Positions 1 to 8,475 of a stretch of 64,000 nt of DNA are shown here, one piece after another. This DNA comes from CBEUVQ01 sp965546615 (GTDB lineage: Bacteria; Bacillota; Desulfotomaculia; Desulfotomaculales; Desulfohalotomaculaceae). Below the pieces are notes generated by a model. The model was not told the DNA's origin. It saw only the letters and a list, made by a program, of their open reading frames with translations, and ran no database searches. The position numbers were made by a program, and so were the translations under genes. Within the stretch, counting starts at the first letter, position 1. The number at the start of each line of letters is the position of its first letter. The DNA is taken from contig CBEUVQ010000010.1 of assembly GCA_965546615.1 (NCBI GenBank), positions 1 to 64,000 on the forward strand, read 5' to 3'.

Positions 1-1022
1 CAGCAGTTGAAGAACTCAGCGATTATTTAATTGGCAAAGACCCCTTAAGAATTGAAGATCACTGGCAGGTAATGTACCGGGCGGGTTTTTACCGCGGCGG
101 CCCAATTTTAATGAGCGCCATAGCAGGAATAGACCAGGCACTATGGGATATTAAAGGCAAATACTACAATGCTCCGGTATATCAACTGCTTGGCGGTGCC
201 TGCCGCGATTCTATGCGCGTGTACTCCTGGATTGGCGGAGACCGCCCCAGTGATGTTGGAAAAGCAGCTGAAGATGCCAAAAAAGCCGGCTTTAACGCAG
301 TAAAAATGAATGCAACAGAAGAGCTGCAGTATGTTGATTCATACAAAAAAATTGATGAGGCTGTTGCCCGTATTGCTGCAGTTAGGGAAGCCGGCGGTGA
401 TGATTTTGGTATTGGTATTGACTTCCATGGTCGGGTTCACAAGCCGATGGCTAAAATCTTAGCTAAAGAGTTAGAACCATATAAACCGATGTTTATTGAA
501 GAACCTGTACTGCCGGAAAACAAAGAAGCATTCCGGGAAATAGCAGCTCATACCAATATTCCCATTGCTACCGGTGAAAGAATGTTTTCGCGTTGGGATT
601 TTAAAACTTTATTTAGTGATGGTTATGTTGATATTATCCAACCCGATCTGTCACATGCCGGCGGAATTACTGAATGCAAAAAGATTGCCTCAATGGCTGA
701 GGCTTATGATATAGCATTAGCACCGCACTGTCCGTTAGGACCCATTGCGTTAGCAGCGTGCCTGCATGTCGACGCTGTATGCCACAATGCATTTATTCAA
801 GAACAAAGCTTAGGCATTCACTACAACAAAGGTAACGATATTTTGGATTATCTTGAAGATCCCAGTGTTTTTGAATACAAAGACGGTTATGTGCAAATAC
901 CGCAAGGTCCGGGCCTTGGCGTGAAGATAAATGAAGAATACGTTAAAAAAATGGCTGAGGTAAGCCATAATTGGAAAAATCCTGTTTGGCGCCACAAAGA
1001 TGGTTCAGTAGCAGAATGGTAA
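1..1022 (+). CDS. dgoD: D-galactonate dehydratase, 5' end cut off by window edge
   Basis: Enolase-superfamily dehydratase that removes water from D-galactonate to give 2-keto-3-deoxygalactonate in the De Ley-Doudoroff galactose pathway. The frame is open from base 3, so about 339 residues are visible. By comparison with the E. coli protein (382 residues, from memory) some 40 N-terminal residues lie outside the window. Long stretches match DgoD almost word for word: YRAGFYRGGPILMSAIAGID, WIGGDRP, IDFHGRV, FIEEPV, TGERMFSR, QPDLSHAGGITE, APHCPLGPIALA and the C-terminal SVAEW. The metal ligands (Asp of DFHG, Glu of EEP, Glu of GER) and the catalytic His residues (DFHG and APHC) are present. A terminator follows, so this is the last gene of an operon that starts upstream. 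Confidence 0.93.
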   Translation, partial: AVEELSDYLIGKDPLRIEDHWQVMYRAGFYRGGPILMSAIAGIDQALWDIKGKYYNAPVYQLLGGACRDSMRVYSWIGGDRPSDVGKAAEDAKKAGFNAVKMNATEELQYVDSYKKIDEAVARIAAVREAGGDDFGIGIDFHGRVHKPMAKILAKELEPYKPMFIEEPVLPENKEAFREIAAHTNIPIATGERMFSRWDFKTLFSDGYVDIIQPDLSHAGGITECKKIASMAEAYDIALAPHCPLGPIALAACLHVDAVCHNAFIQEQSLGIHYNKGNDILDYLEDPSVFEYKDGYVQIPQGPGLGVKINEEYVKKMAEVSHNWKNPVWRHKDGSVAEW

Positions 1023-1133
1023 AAGGCTGCTTTTGAACAACTATCGGTCTGATTGATCAGCATTATTTCTATATAAATTTTTGATTTCACTTGAACATTG
1101 CTCTTTTTATTACCAAGCTTATTAAATTATTTT

Positions 1134-1164
1134 AAAGGTGCTCAATCCAGAGCACCTTTTTTTT
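1134..1164 (+). terminator. Intrinsic terminator after dgoD
   Basis: A ten-base-pair stem (AAAGGTGCTC / GAGCACCTTT) with loop AATCCA is followed directly by a run of eight T. It closes the dgoD transcript and separates it from sucCD. Confidence 0.9.
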
Positions 1165-1304
1165 GAAGTATATCCTGCGTCATACTTATTACCCCCGTTA
1201 TGGCAGTTGGCGGTTATTTTTGTATAATTATTTTTCAGAAAAAAGGTATATTTTTAAATTTAACGAATAATTGTACAAAAAACTGTTCAAAAAGGGGCGT
1301 TGCC

Positions 1305-2432
1305 ATGAAACTTTTTGAATATATGAGCAAAGAGTTGTTCAAAAAATACAGCATACCTGTGCCCAAAGGCCGAGTATTTACTGACTCGGAAGGTATTAAA
1401 GACTACGCAGACGGATTGAAAGATGTAGTGATTAAATCTCAGGTGCTGTCCGGTGGCAGGGGTAAAGCGGGCGGGGTTAAGTTTACAGCGAGCGCTGAAG
1501 AAGCAGAAAAAATTGCCAAAGAATTACTTGCATCAAAAGTGCGTGGTTGTGCGGTAGAGGCAGTTTTAGTAGAAGAAAAATTGCAAGTCGAAAAAGAGAT
1601 TTACCTGGCAATTACAATAGACGGCGCAGCTAAAAAACCGGTTATCATTGCTTCCGCGAACGGTGGAATTAATATTGAGGAAGCGCCGGAGAACTGCTTG
1701 ATAAAAATGTTTGTCGATATTCATGCCGGTGTACAACCGTACCTGGCCCGTGAATTAGCCAGGCAGATAAACTTAACGCCCGAATATTTTAATCAGTTTG
1801 CTGATTTGTTAGTTAAAATGTACTGTTTATTCCGCGAATATGACTGCGAATTGGTTGAGATCAATCCCCTGGTGGTCAGCGGTGATCAATTGATAGCTGC
1901 AGACGCCAAAATAACGGTTGATGATGATGCGGCTTTTCGTTATCCTGACGATTTGCCATTGGTAGAAGAGCGAAATGAGCGGGAGAAATCTGCTTATATG
2001 CTGGGAATCTCTTATGTTGAACTGGATGGCGAAATTGGCGTTATTGCCAACGGCGCCGGCATCACTATGGCCACACTCGATATCATTAATCATTACGGCG
2101 GAAATCCACGCAATTTCATGGACGCAGGCGGCGGTGCCAATATTGAAGCCACTGCCAAAGCACTGAAGATATTGCTTTCTACCAAGCCTAAAGCAATATT
2201 AGGTAATTTCTTTGGCGGTATTACACGCTGCGACGATGTTGCCAATGCTTTTGCTCAAGTAAAAAGGGAGTTGGGGTTTGATGTTCCGTTAGTAATTCGC
2301 TTAGTTGGCACTAATGAACAGGCTGGCATAGAAATATTAGAAAAACAGGGGATTAGCAGTTTCCGTACCATAGATGAAGCAGTGGCCAAAGTTGTGGAAC
2401 TGGCTTATACCGGTGAAGGGAGCAGTAGATAA
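1305..2432 (+). CDS. sucC: Succinate-CoA ligase (ADP-forming), beta subunit
   Basis: ATP-grasp beta subunit of succinyl-CoA synthetase, which couples succinyl-CoA cleavage to nucleotide triphosphate formation. The protein of 375 residues starts MKLFEYMSKELF, typical of SucC, and carries VLSGGRGKAGGVK, LVEEKL, the EINPLV metal-binding region, FMDAGGGAN, the GNFFGGITRCD phosphate loop and VRLVGTN. The frame is open further upstream to 1200, but ATG 1305 is preferred because AAAGGGGCG lies just before it and the family starts here. It overlaps sucD by one base (TAATG), indicating translational coupling. A malate-CoA ligase (MtkA) is a related alternative, but nothing nearby supports a serine-cycle role. 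Confidence 0.93.
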   Translation: MKLFEYMSKELFKKYSIPVPKGRVFTDSEGIKDYADGLKDVVIKSQVLSGGRGKAGGVKFTASAEEAEKIAKELLASKVRGCAVEAVLVEEKLQVEKEIYLAITIDGAAKKPVIIASANGGINIEEAPENCLIKMFVDIHAGVQPYLARELARQINLTPEYFNQFADLLVKMYCLFREYDCELVEINPLVVSGDQLIAADAKITVDDDAAFRYPDDLPLVEERNEREKSAYMLGISYVELDGEIGVIANGAGITMATLDIINHYGGNPRNFMDAGGGANIEATAKALKILLSTKPKAILGNFFGGITRCDDVANAFAQVKRELGFDVPLVIRLVGTNEQAGIEILEKQGISSFRTIDEAVAKVVELAYTGEGSSR

Positions 2433-3298
2433 TGGCTGTTATCATTAATAGCGATACTAAAGTACTTGTTCAAGGAATTACCGGGCGACAAGGTGCTTTT
2501 CATACAAAACAAATGCTGGATTATGGCACAAATGTTGTTGCCGGGGTAACCCCGGGCAAAGGAGGCCAAAAGGTACATGGTATTCCTGTTTATGATACAG
2601 TTTATCAAGCGGTAACAAAGCATGAAATTAATGCCAGCATTGTTTTTGTTCCTGCACAGGGGGCAAAAGATGCTGCTTTTGAAGCAATGACTGCCGGTAT
2701 AGGTATAATAGTAATCATCACTGAGCATGTCCCGCTGCATGATGAGCTGGATATCATCGCCTATGCTGCTAAAACCGGAGCTGCCGTGATTGGCCCCAAC
2801 ACCTTTGGTATTATTTCACCAGGTCAATGCAAAATGGGAATCATGCCCAACGCCATATATCGACCGGGTCCGATTGGGATTGTTGCCCGCAGCGGCACTC
2901 TTAGTTACGAAATTGTTTTTAATTTAAGCAGTGCCGGTTTAGGGCAATCCACTGTAATTGGCTTGGGCGGTGATAGGATAGTGGGGCTGTCATTTACCGA
3001 CATCCTGCCAATGTTTGAGAATGATCCTGCTACCAAAGCTGTGGTATTAGTAGGTGAAATTGGCGGCGGCGCTGAGGAGAAAGCAGCAGAGTACATTGCT
3101 GCCATGACTAAACCGGTAGTTGCCTTTATTGCCGGCAGCAGTGCCCCTCCCGGAAAGCGTATGGGTCATGCCGGTGCAATCATTGAACGCGGCAGCGGTA
3201 CTTTCTCCGGCAAGGTAGAGGCACTCTCGAAAGCCGGTGCCAAAGTAGCAGCTTTTCCTTGGGATACAGTAAAACTGCTGCGCTCAATGGGGTTTTAA
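2432..3298 (+). CDS. sucD: Succinate-CoA ligase (ADP-forming), alpha subunit
   Basis: Alpha subunit of succinyl-CoA synthetase, carrying the CoA-binding Rossmann fold and the phosphohistidine. The 288 residues include VQGITGRQGAFHT near the N-terminus (CoA site), GPNTFGIISPG, ARSGTLSYE, GLGGDRIVG, VGEIGGGAEE and RMGHAGAIIERG, in which the histidine is the phosphorylated residue. Length is normal for the family. It pairs with sucC by a one-base overlap. Its TAA stop lies in a TTAA palindrome that also provides the stop of the convergent gene on the other strand. Confidence 0.95.
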   Translation: MAVIINSDTKVLVQGITGRQGAFHTKQMLDYGTNVVAGVTPGKGGQKVHGIPVYDTVYQAVTKHEINASIVFVPAQGAKDAAFEAMTAGIGIIVIITEHVPLHDELDIIAYAAKTGAAVIGPNTFGIISPGQCKMGIMPNAIYRPGPIGIVARSGTLSYEIVFNLSSAGLGQSTVIGLGGDRIVGLSFTDILPMFENDPATKAVVLVGEIGGGAEEKAAEYIAAMTKPVVAFIAGSSAPPGKRMGHAGAIIERGSGTFSGKVEALSKAGAKVAAFPWDTVKLLRSMGF

Positions 3299-3747
3299 AT
3301 CATTGTTTTATGACTATGGCGCAAATCTAACAGGTCTGCCATCCATAATACTGCCATAAATCCAATGATGTTTAAGCCTAAACTGTGCCAAAAGTTCCAG
3401 TTTAAATGAGTGAAGTAGCCTAATTGCATCATTATATATTCCAAAAATAAAAACAATACTGCCAAAGCAGCGGTAGACAGCGCTTTAAAAATGCCGTTTT
3501 CCGGCACAAAGCGGGTTAATAACATTCCATTGGCGAAGTTGCTGATAATATATAGTAGTGGAACACCTTTAACCCCGTAAATGGCATGGTTAAATTGATA
3601 GGCACCTAATTTTACCAGTGTAGTGTCAGCCAGCAGTGTCACTGCCACAGCGGCAAAACCTGCTGGCCACAATTTATCAATGCCCGGCTTTCGAACCAAT
3701 AAAATTGCTAATATCCAAGATACCAACATCAATACTGCCCATATCAA
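3295..3747 (-). CDS. Small integral membrane protein of unknown function
   Basis: A 150-residue protein with about five hydrophobic segments: residues 1-18, 28-42, 62-78, 86-108 and 120-138. Short charged loops separate them, and the tail (DLRHSHKTMI) is basic. It starts with ATG at 3747, after a GAGGTGAATAAAG-like ribosome site read on the minus strand. It resembles the small multi-pass proteins of unknown function common in spore-forming Firmicutes (CBO0543-like), but I cannot assign a role. It lies 22 bases downstream of the siroheme gene on the same strand, so the two may be cotranscribed. Its stop overlaps the sucD stop. Confidence 0.7.
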   Translation of the reverse strand: MIWAVLMLVSWILAILLVRKPGIDKLWPAGFAAVAVTLLADTTLVKLGAYQFNHAIYGVKGVPLLYIISNFANGMLLTRFVPENGIFKALSTAALAVLFLFLEYIMMQLGYFTHLNWNFWHSLGLNIIGFMAVLWMADLLDLRHSHKTMI

Positions 3748-3769
3748 CTTTATTCACCTCATCTGTCGT

Positions 3770-4567
3770 TTAATGAATCACACATGTCTCTCTCTGCAAG
3801 TTATCCATTCCTATGCGTGCAATTGTTGCACCCAAACGTTCATTTGTTTTGGCATTTCTTTCATACCAATCCACAATACGCTCCAATATACTTAAGCTTT
3901 CTTCTTCCGAAACATTTTCAATCAGCACCTGTCCGAAACGGGGATTTATCCCACCATTACCGCCAACGTAAATAGTCCAACCCTTTGGCGTACCCATAAA
4001 ACCTACGTCATTAATTACTGTGTCCATACATTTTCTTGGACAGCCGCTTACACTGATTTTAAATTTATTTGGAAGACTTTTACCATGGTATTTTTCATCA
4101 ATCTTACTACCCAGGCTTACAGAATCCTGCAGTCCGCGCTTGCAGAAGGTTGTGCCGGGGCAAAACTTAATCCTGCGCACACAAAGACCAATAGCCGCTC
4201 CCGGATCCATTCCCAAGTCTGCCCAAGCGGAGTCAATATCTTCTTCTTTTAGTCCCACTAAGGCAATCCGTTGGGCGGAAGTGACTTTTAACATAGGTAC
4301 TTTATATTTTTTAGCTACATCTGCGATTTTAATTAACAAGTCCGGATCAGTGATTACGCCACCGGGAATATGGGGGGCAATGGCAAATGTGCCGTCGCGC
4401 TGTAATATCGCCCCTTTCGCCGGTAAATCCTTTCTTGACGGGGCGTTATGTTGATAGCGATCATCTGTTTTATTAGAAATATCTTCAGTATTATTAGAGT
4501 TTACTTCATTCAATGAGGCAGAAACTTCCATATCTACAGCAGAACGCTTTGCTTTATTTTCCTGCAT
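3770..4567 (-). CDS. Nitrite/sulfite reductase-like siroheme [4Fe-4S] protein
   Basis: A 265-residue single-chain member of the nitrite/sulfite reductase family. Residues 1-50 are a polar, low-complexity extension. From about 55 on there is a ferredoxin-like half domain (KGAILQRDG, PHIPGGVI, TSAQRIALVG). The siroheme/4Fe-4S ligands follow as CPGTTFC near 137-143 and SGCPRKC near 173-179, giving the usual C-x5-C plus C-x3-C pattern. The protein is about half the length of assimilatory enzymes and contains only one repeat, like the small dissimilatory-type sulfite reductases of anaerobes. No partner reductase, ferredoxin or siroheme synthesis gene is adjacent, so substrate and electron donor are unknown. 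Start ATG 4567 has GGGAGG eight bases upstream. Confidence 0.85.
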   Translation of the reverse strand: MQENKAKRSAVDMEVSASLNEVNSNNTEDISNKTDDRYQHNAPSRKDLPAKGAILQRDGTFAIAPHIPGGVITDPDLLIKIADVAKKYKVPMLKVTSAQRIALVGLKEEDIDSAWADLGMDPGAAIGLCVRRIKFCPGTTFCKRGLQDSVSLGSKIDEKYHGKSLPNKFKISVSGCPRKCMDTVINDVGFMGTPKGWTIYVGGNGGINPRFGQVLIENVSEEESLSILERIVDWYERNAKTNERLGATIARIGMDNLQRETCVIH

Positions 4568-4744
4568 AATGCCTAATACCTCCCGATTATTGATTTACTT
4601 TATATCTTCCACATTTTATTACGGCAATATACCACCGGTATTTCTCATCGGGTTATTGTAACACATCATGAAAGGTACAAGTATAAAGAATTAATGGACC
4701 TAATATTTATTATTAGTTGATATAAAAGAAAGGGGGGGAGTAAT

Positions 4745-5713
4745 GTGCGTTTGTTTTTGGTAAATCGCCGTTTAACTGCCGTTGTTTTAGGTATTGCTGT
4801 ATTATTAACAATGTTTTTTATTTTCTTTAACGATAATCAGATTCATTCTCTAAAAACAGACAATTCTTTTCGTTTTATAGTAATGGGAGACAGTCAAGGC
4901 CCGGATGTGTTCAATCAAGTGAACGAAAAAAGGCTAAGGCAGCTGTTGGAAAAAGTTAAAGAATTATCCATCCAGCCAAGTTTTATTATGTTCAGCGGAG
5001 ACATGGTGTATGGGGAATATGATGTTGAAGATGCTTTAAATCAATGGAAAGACATTGTTGATGATTATTATTCACTGAACAAGGTTTACACTGCACTGGG
5101 AAACCACGAAAACGACGAGCGGGCATTCAGCAGAGCTTTTACCAACTTGCCGAATAACCAACTCCCAAACTACCTGCGCACTGTTTATTATTTTGATTAT
5201 AGAAATGCTCGCTTTATAGTGTTAAATTCAAATCGCAAAGACAGAAAACATGCCTACGTAATAAATGATGAACAGCTGGCCTGGCTGAAAAAAACATTAC
5301 GAAGCAGTGACAAAGATCACCACTTTGTAATGCTTCATGTACCGGCGTACCCGGTTGGCAGACGTTACCATGAATCGCTTGACGCCAACCCGGAACAAAG
5401 AAATGCTTTTTGGGATATAATTGATAATTACAATGTCACTGCCGTGTTTGTCGGTCACGAGCATAATTATAACCGGCGTTTGATAGACAGCTCATTTGAA
5501 GGTTACGGCTATACCTATGAAAATAAAATATATCAAATCACTGACGGGAGTGCCGGCGGTGAAACCAATGAATGTATAAAAGACCATAAAAATGTCAAAG
5601 GACCTTATGGTGTCTATTGTTATACTGTGGTAGATGTTAAGGATGATACCGCAGTTTTTAATGTGTTTGATATAAACAACAAAAAAATCGATTCCTTCCA
5701 AGTTAAAAGGTAA
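4745..5713 (+). CDS. Calcineurin-like metallophosphoesterase, membrane-anchored or secreted
   Basis: A 322-residue protein with an uncleaved or signal-type hydrophobic segment at residues 10-30, followed by a metallophosphoesterase domain. The metal-binding motifs appear in order: MGDSQG, FSGDMVYG, LGNHEND, LHVPAYP and FVGHEHNYNRR. The active site should therefore face outward. Substrate is not predictable; purple-acid-phosphatase-like and nucleotide-hydrolysing relatives both exist. The start is GTG 4745, because an overlapping ATG at 4743 runs into a stop after six codons and GGGGGGGAG precedes the GTG. It stands alone, divergent from the siroheme gene. Confidence 0.85.
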   Translation: MRLFLVNRRLTAVVLGIAVLLTMFFIFFNDNQIHSLKTDNSFRFIVMGDSQGPDVFNQVNEKRLRQLLEKVKELSIQPSFIMFSGDMVYGEYDVEDALNQWKDIVDDYYSLNKVYTALGNHENDERAFSRAFTNLPNNQLPNYLRTVYYFDYRNARFIVLNSNRKDRKHAYVINDEQLAWLKKTLRSSDKDHHFVMLHVPAYPVGRRYHESLDANPEQRNAFWDIIDNYNVTAVFVGHEHNYNRRLIDSSFEGYGYTYENKIYQITDGSAGGETNECIKDHKNVKGPYGVYCYTVVDVKDDTAVFNVFDINNKKIDSFQVKR

Positions 5714-5830
5714 TTTGCTGCCGGCGTAATTTTCGGATAAATACTCTTCTCATTAAAGATATTATCTCATGCAGGTTTTTGGGCAAAAAAGGCAAATATA
5801 GTTGTAAACATGTTTAGGGAGGATTTGATG

Positions 5831-6523
5831 ATGAAGATAACATTTATCGGTCATGCAGGTTTTTTATTAGAATGTGACGGATTACGTCTGGTGATAGACC
5901 CGTTTATCACCGGCAATCCGAAGGCTAATGTTCGATTAGATGATTTTACCGATATTGACTACGTTTTGGTTTCGCACGGCCACAGCGACCATTTAGGTGA
6001 TGCCGTGCAAATTGCTAAACAGTCGGGAGGTGTTGTAATAAGTGTCTTTGAAATTGCCAACTATTGTGCCCGTCTTGGTGCTAATGCCCATGGGATGCAC
6101 TTAGGGGGCAGCTGCAGCTTCGGCGATCTGCAAGTTAAACTTACACTTGCGCTGCACGGCAGTTCAATAGGCGGAGACAGCGGCCCTGCAGAATATCTCG
6201 GCAATCCCTGCGGTTTTTTGATCAATCTTGGCGGAAAAACAATCTATCATGCCGGCGACACCGGCTTGTTTGGCGATATGGCTTTAATTGGAAAACGCAG
6301 CAAAATTGATATAGCAATGCTGCCGATCGGAGATAATTTCACAATGGGTATAGATGATGCGGTGGAAGCAGCTGCCATGTTAAAACCAACTGTTTGCATA
6401 CCGATGCACTACAATACATTTCCGCTGATTAAGCAGAACCCTGAAGAATTTAAAGAAAAAACGGAAGAAAAGACCACAACGAAAGTTGTTATTCTCAACC
6501 CCGGTGAAAGTTATCTGCTGTAA
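5831..6523 (+). CDS. UPF0173 family metal-dependent hydrolase (metallo-beta-lactamase fold)
   Basis: A protein of 230 residues with the beta-lactamase-fold zinc motifs SHGHSDHLGD near 51-60, HAGDTGLFGD near 145-154 and PMHYNTFP near 196-203. The N-terminus MKITFIGHAGF is the usual start for UPF0173 proteins, so ATG 5831 is chosen. ATG 5828 and an upstream in-frame ATG 5810 are alternatives, but AGGGAGG at 5816-5822 gives the best spacing to 5831. The family is widespread and related to UlaG (an L-ascorbate-6-phosphate lactonase), but no function is established. Monocistronic, ending in a strong hairpin. Confidence 0.88.
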   Translation: MKITFIGHAGFLLECDGLRLVIDPFITGNPKANVRLDDFTDIDYVLVSHGHSDHLGDAVQIAKQSGGVVISVFEIANYCARLGANAHGMHLGGSCSFGDLQVKLTLALHGSSIGGDSGPAEYLGNPCGFLINLGGKTIYHAGDTGLFGDMALIGKRSKIDIAMLPIGDNFTMGIDDAVEAAAMLKPTVCIPMHYNTFPLIKQNPEEFKEKTEEKTTTKVVILNPGESYLL

Positions 6524-6556
6524 TGACAAACCCCGGCATGATCCGGGGTTTGTCAT
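6523..6556. terminator. Strong hairpin between convergent genes
   Basis: A perfect 14-base-pair stem (ATGACAAACCCCGG / CCGGGGTTTGTCAT) with loop CATGAT starts at the last base of the hydrolase stop codon and faces the thioredoxin-reductase-like gene on the other strand. It lacks a T-run on either side, so termination is likely but not textbook. Confidence 0.6.
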
Positions 6557-6603
6557 ATTCGCACTGTTGTAAAACTGTTGCACTTAAAGGCCAAAAGACA
6601 CAT

Positions 6604-7491
6604 TTAATCACTGAGTGCATCCAAATATTTTACTGCCACCAGCGCTGCAACCTGACCTTCGCCTACTGCTTTAGCCAGTTGGTGCGGTTGACCGGTGTTG
6701 TCCCCGGCAGCAAATAAACCGGGGATGTTGGTAGACATGTCGCGGTTTACTTTTACGGCACCGTTTTCTATTTCCAGCCCCGGCACCAATTGATCAGGCA
6801 GCACTGCTTCGCGAATAATAAAAACACCTTCCACATCTAACGTGCTGTTGGTAAGTTTAATGCCGGAAACAAACATGTCACCTTCAATGGCAGTGGGTTT
6901 TTGGTTTTCAATCACTTCAATATTATTTTTATCTTTAATTTGTTCCAAGTGCGTGTGATAGTCTTTAAAAATAGGAAGCAAATACACTTTTTCGCAAAAT
7001 TGTGCGAGATAATTAGCTTCTTCAACGCCTTCGGCGGTATAAGCAAGAACGGCAACTTTTCTATTTGCGTATAACCTGCCGTCACAAGTGGCACAGTAAC
7101 TTACGCCTAAACCCAGTTTATCTTGTTCACCGGGCAGTAATTTAGTCACGCTAATTCCGGTAGCTAAAATAACTGATTTAGCATAAAATACTTTGTCTTT
7201 GGCTTGAATGGCAAATCCACCGTCCTGCGGCACTACAGCAGTAACGCGATTTTGCAGCACTTTCATACCCATTGCTTCTACGTGACTTAAAAACTTTTGG
7301 CGCAGTTCTTCACCACTGATGCTGTGAAAGCCTAAATAATTATCAATGTGCGGGGCTTTATGCAGCTTAGGACTGCAGAAGCCGGAACCTAAAATTGCCA
7401 GTGTTTTCCCGCGCACTTTTGCATTAACAGCAGCAGATAATCCGGCCGGTCCGCAGCCGATTATGGCAATATCCACGTTTTCATTGTTCAT
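6604..7491 (-). CDS. Thioredoxin-reductase-like flavoprotein lacking NADPH-binding motifs
   Basis: A 295-residue flavoprotein with the thioredoxin reductase fold. The FAD motif IGCGPAGLSAA lies near residues 11-21, LATGIS near 110, the redox-active CATC near 133-136, and GLFAAGDNTG near 257-266. The second nucleotide-binding region reads KVAVLAYTAEGVEEA, without the glycine-rich GGGDxA loop. The arginine motif HRRxxxRA that grips NADPH is also absent (here LLPIFKDYHTHLEQ). Ferredoxin-dependent flavin thioredoxin reductases of Clostridium are known to lack these motifs, so ferredoxin is a plausible electron donor. That is inference. No thioredoxin gene is adjacent. Start ATG 7491 has an AAGGAGG site. 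Confidence 0.85.
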   Translation of the reverse strand: MNNENVDIAIIGCGPAGLSAAVNAKVRGKTLAILGSGFCSPKLHKAPHIDNYLGFHSISGEELRQKFLSHVEAMGMKVLQNRVTAVVPQDGGFAIQAKDKVFYAKSVILATGISVTKLLPGEQDKLGLGVSYCATCDGRLYANRKVAVLAYTAEGVEEANYLAQFCEKVYLLPIFKDYHTHLEQIKDKNNIEVIENQKPTAIEGDMFVSGIKLTNSTLDVEGVFIIREAVLPDQLVPGLEIENGAVKVNRDMSTNIPGLFAAGDNTGQPHQLAKAVGEGQVAALVAVKYLDALSD

Positions 7492-7587
7492 CAGCAGCTG
7501 CCTCCTTTTTTCATTATTATTGAGGTAATATAATTATTGTATATTTAAATTAAGTATGCTGCCGAATTAAAAAGTTATCCTTATAGT

Positions 7588-8349
7588 CTACCAAGAAGGA
7601 TAATAAAAATCCGCGTCAGCCGGTAGGTTAATTGGTTTAAAGGATCGCTTTAACTTTTGATTTCCACAGCTGCTCTCAACAAAAGTAGTAGTGATAATTA
7701 AATAATTATTATTTGGTAAATTATATTTATAGAGTAATTCTTCAGAAACAGTTTCTAAAAATTGTTGAGGAGCATCTTTAGTGGGCAGCGGCAGATCTAA
7801 ATAAATTAAACCATGATTGCCGTTTAATTTTTTAATTCCTTCCAATAATTTAGCTTTTGCCGATTGAATAACTTCAGCAGCGGTATGCACCACCGGAGCC
7901 AAAGTTACTACAGGGAAGTCAGCTGCAGATAAACGGATAATTATGTCAAAGGGGAGCGTGCTGTCACATAATGAAACTTGTTTGGACATGTTTCTATAAC
8001 CGACTGCAATGCTTAACTGATAGCAGGCAGTAGAAAATTCGTCTACGCTGCCTTTTAAACGATTTAATATTTTATTAATTCCTGCTGTGTTTTGCAGTGC
8101 TGCTAAATCGGCAGCTAACCGCGATAAACGCAGAGTTGATTCATCCGGGGTAAAAGAGCCTAAAAGTTCTGCCATTGCCAATTCATCATGGGCTTTTAAC
8201 CAAGATACTGCCAGCGGAGGTGTGGAGTTATAAGCCCGACCGTAATCATCCCGAATGCTGTGTACCCAGTTTTCCAGCCAATCCGTACCAACTGTTTCTT
8301 CAATAAATGCTAACTGTTTTTTTAACTGTTCCAAGTCATTGTAATTCAT
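7588..8349 (-). CDS. Uncharacterised cytosolic protein, 253 residues
   Basis: I do not recognise this protein. It has no membrane segment or signal peptide. The N-terminal half is helical and charged, and the C-terminal half alternates hydrophobic strands (LPFDIIIRLSAADFPVVTLAPV, cut here for length, then HGLIYLDLPLPT and YLIITTTFVESSCG). The layout of the second half suggests an alpha/beta nuclease-like or nucleotide-binding core, but no diagnostic motif is visible. It lies upstream of, and in the same direction as, the thioredoxin-reductase-like gene (about 96 bases apart) and is divergent from larC. Start ATG 8349 is preceded by AGGTGAAATTAC. Confidence 0.7.
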   Translation of the reverse strand: MNYNDLEQLKKQLAFIEETVGTDWLENWVHSIRDDYGRAYNSTPPLAVSWLKAHDELAMAELLGSFTPDESTLRLSRLAADLAALQNTAGINKILNRLKGSVDEFSTACYQLSIAVGYRNMSKQVSLCDSTLPFDIIIRLSAADFPVVTLAPVVHTAAEVIQSAKAKLLEGIKKLNGNHGLIYLDLPLPTKDAPQQFLETVSEELLYKYNLPNNNYLIITTTFVESSCGNQKLKRSFKPINLPADADFYYPSW

Positions 8350-8475
8350 GTAATTTCACCTGCCATTATAGGGCTATTATACCATATACTGCATTCTTTC
8401 GTTGAACTTCTCTCACCATGCAAAAAATGATATGATATAATTTATGAAAATAACTTCAGAAAGGGTATTTGCTAA

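Noticed and set aside
2405..2740. Minus-strand frame opposite sucD, and similar long antisense frames throughout
   Set aside because: They are shadows of real coding sequence on the other strand, without ribosome sites or recognisable protein sequence.
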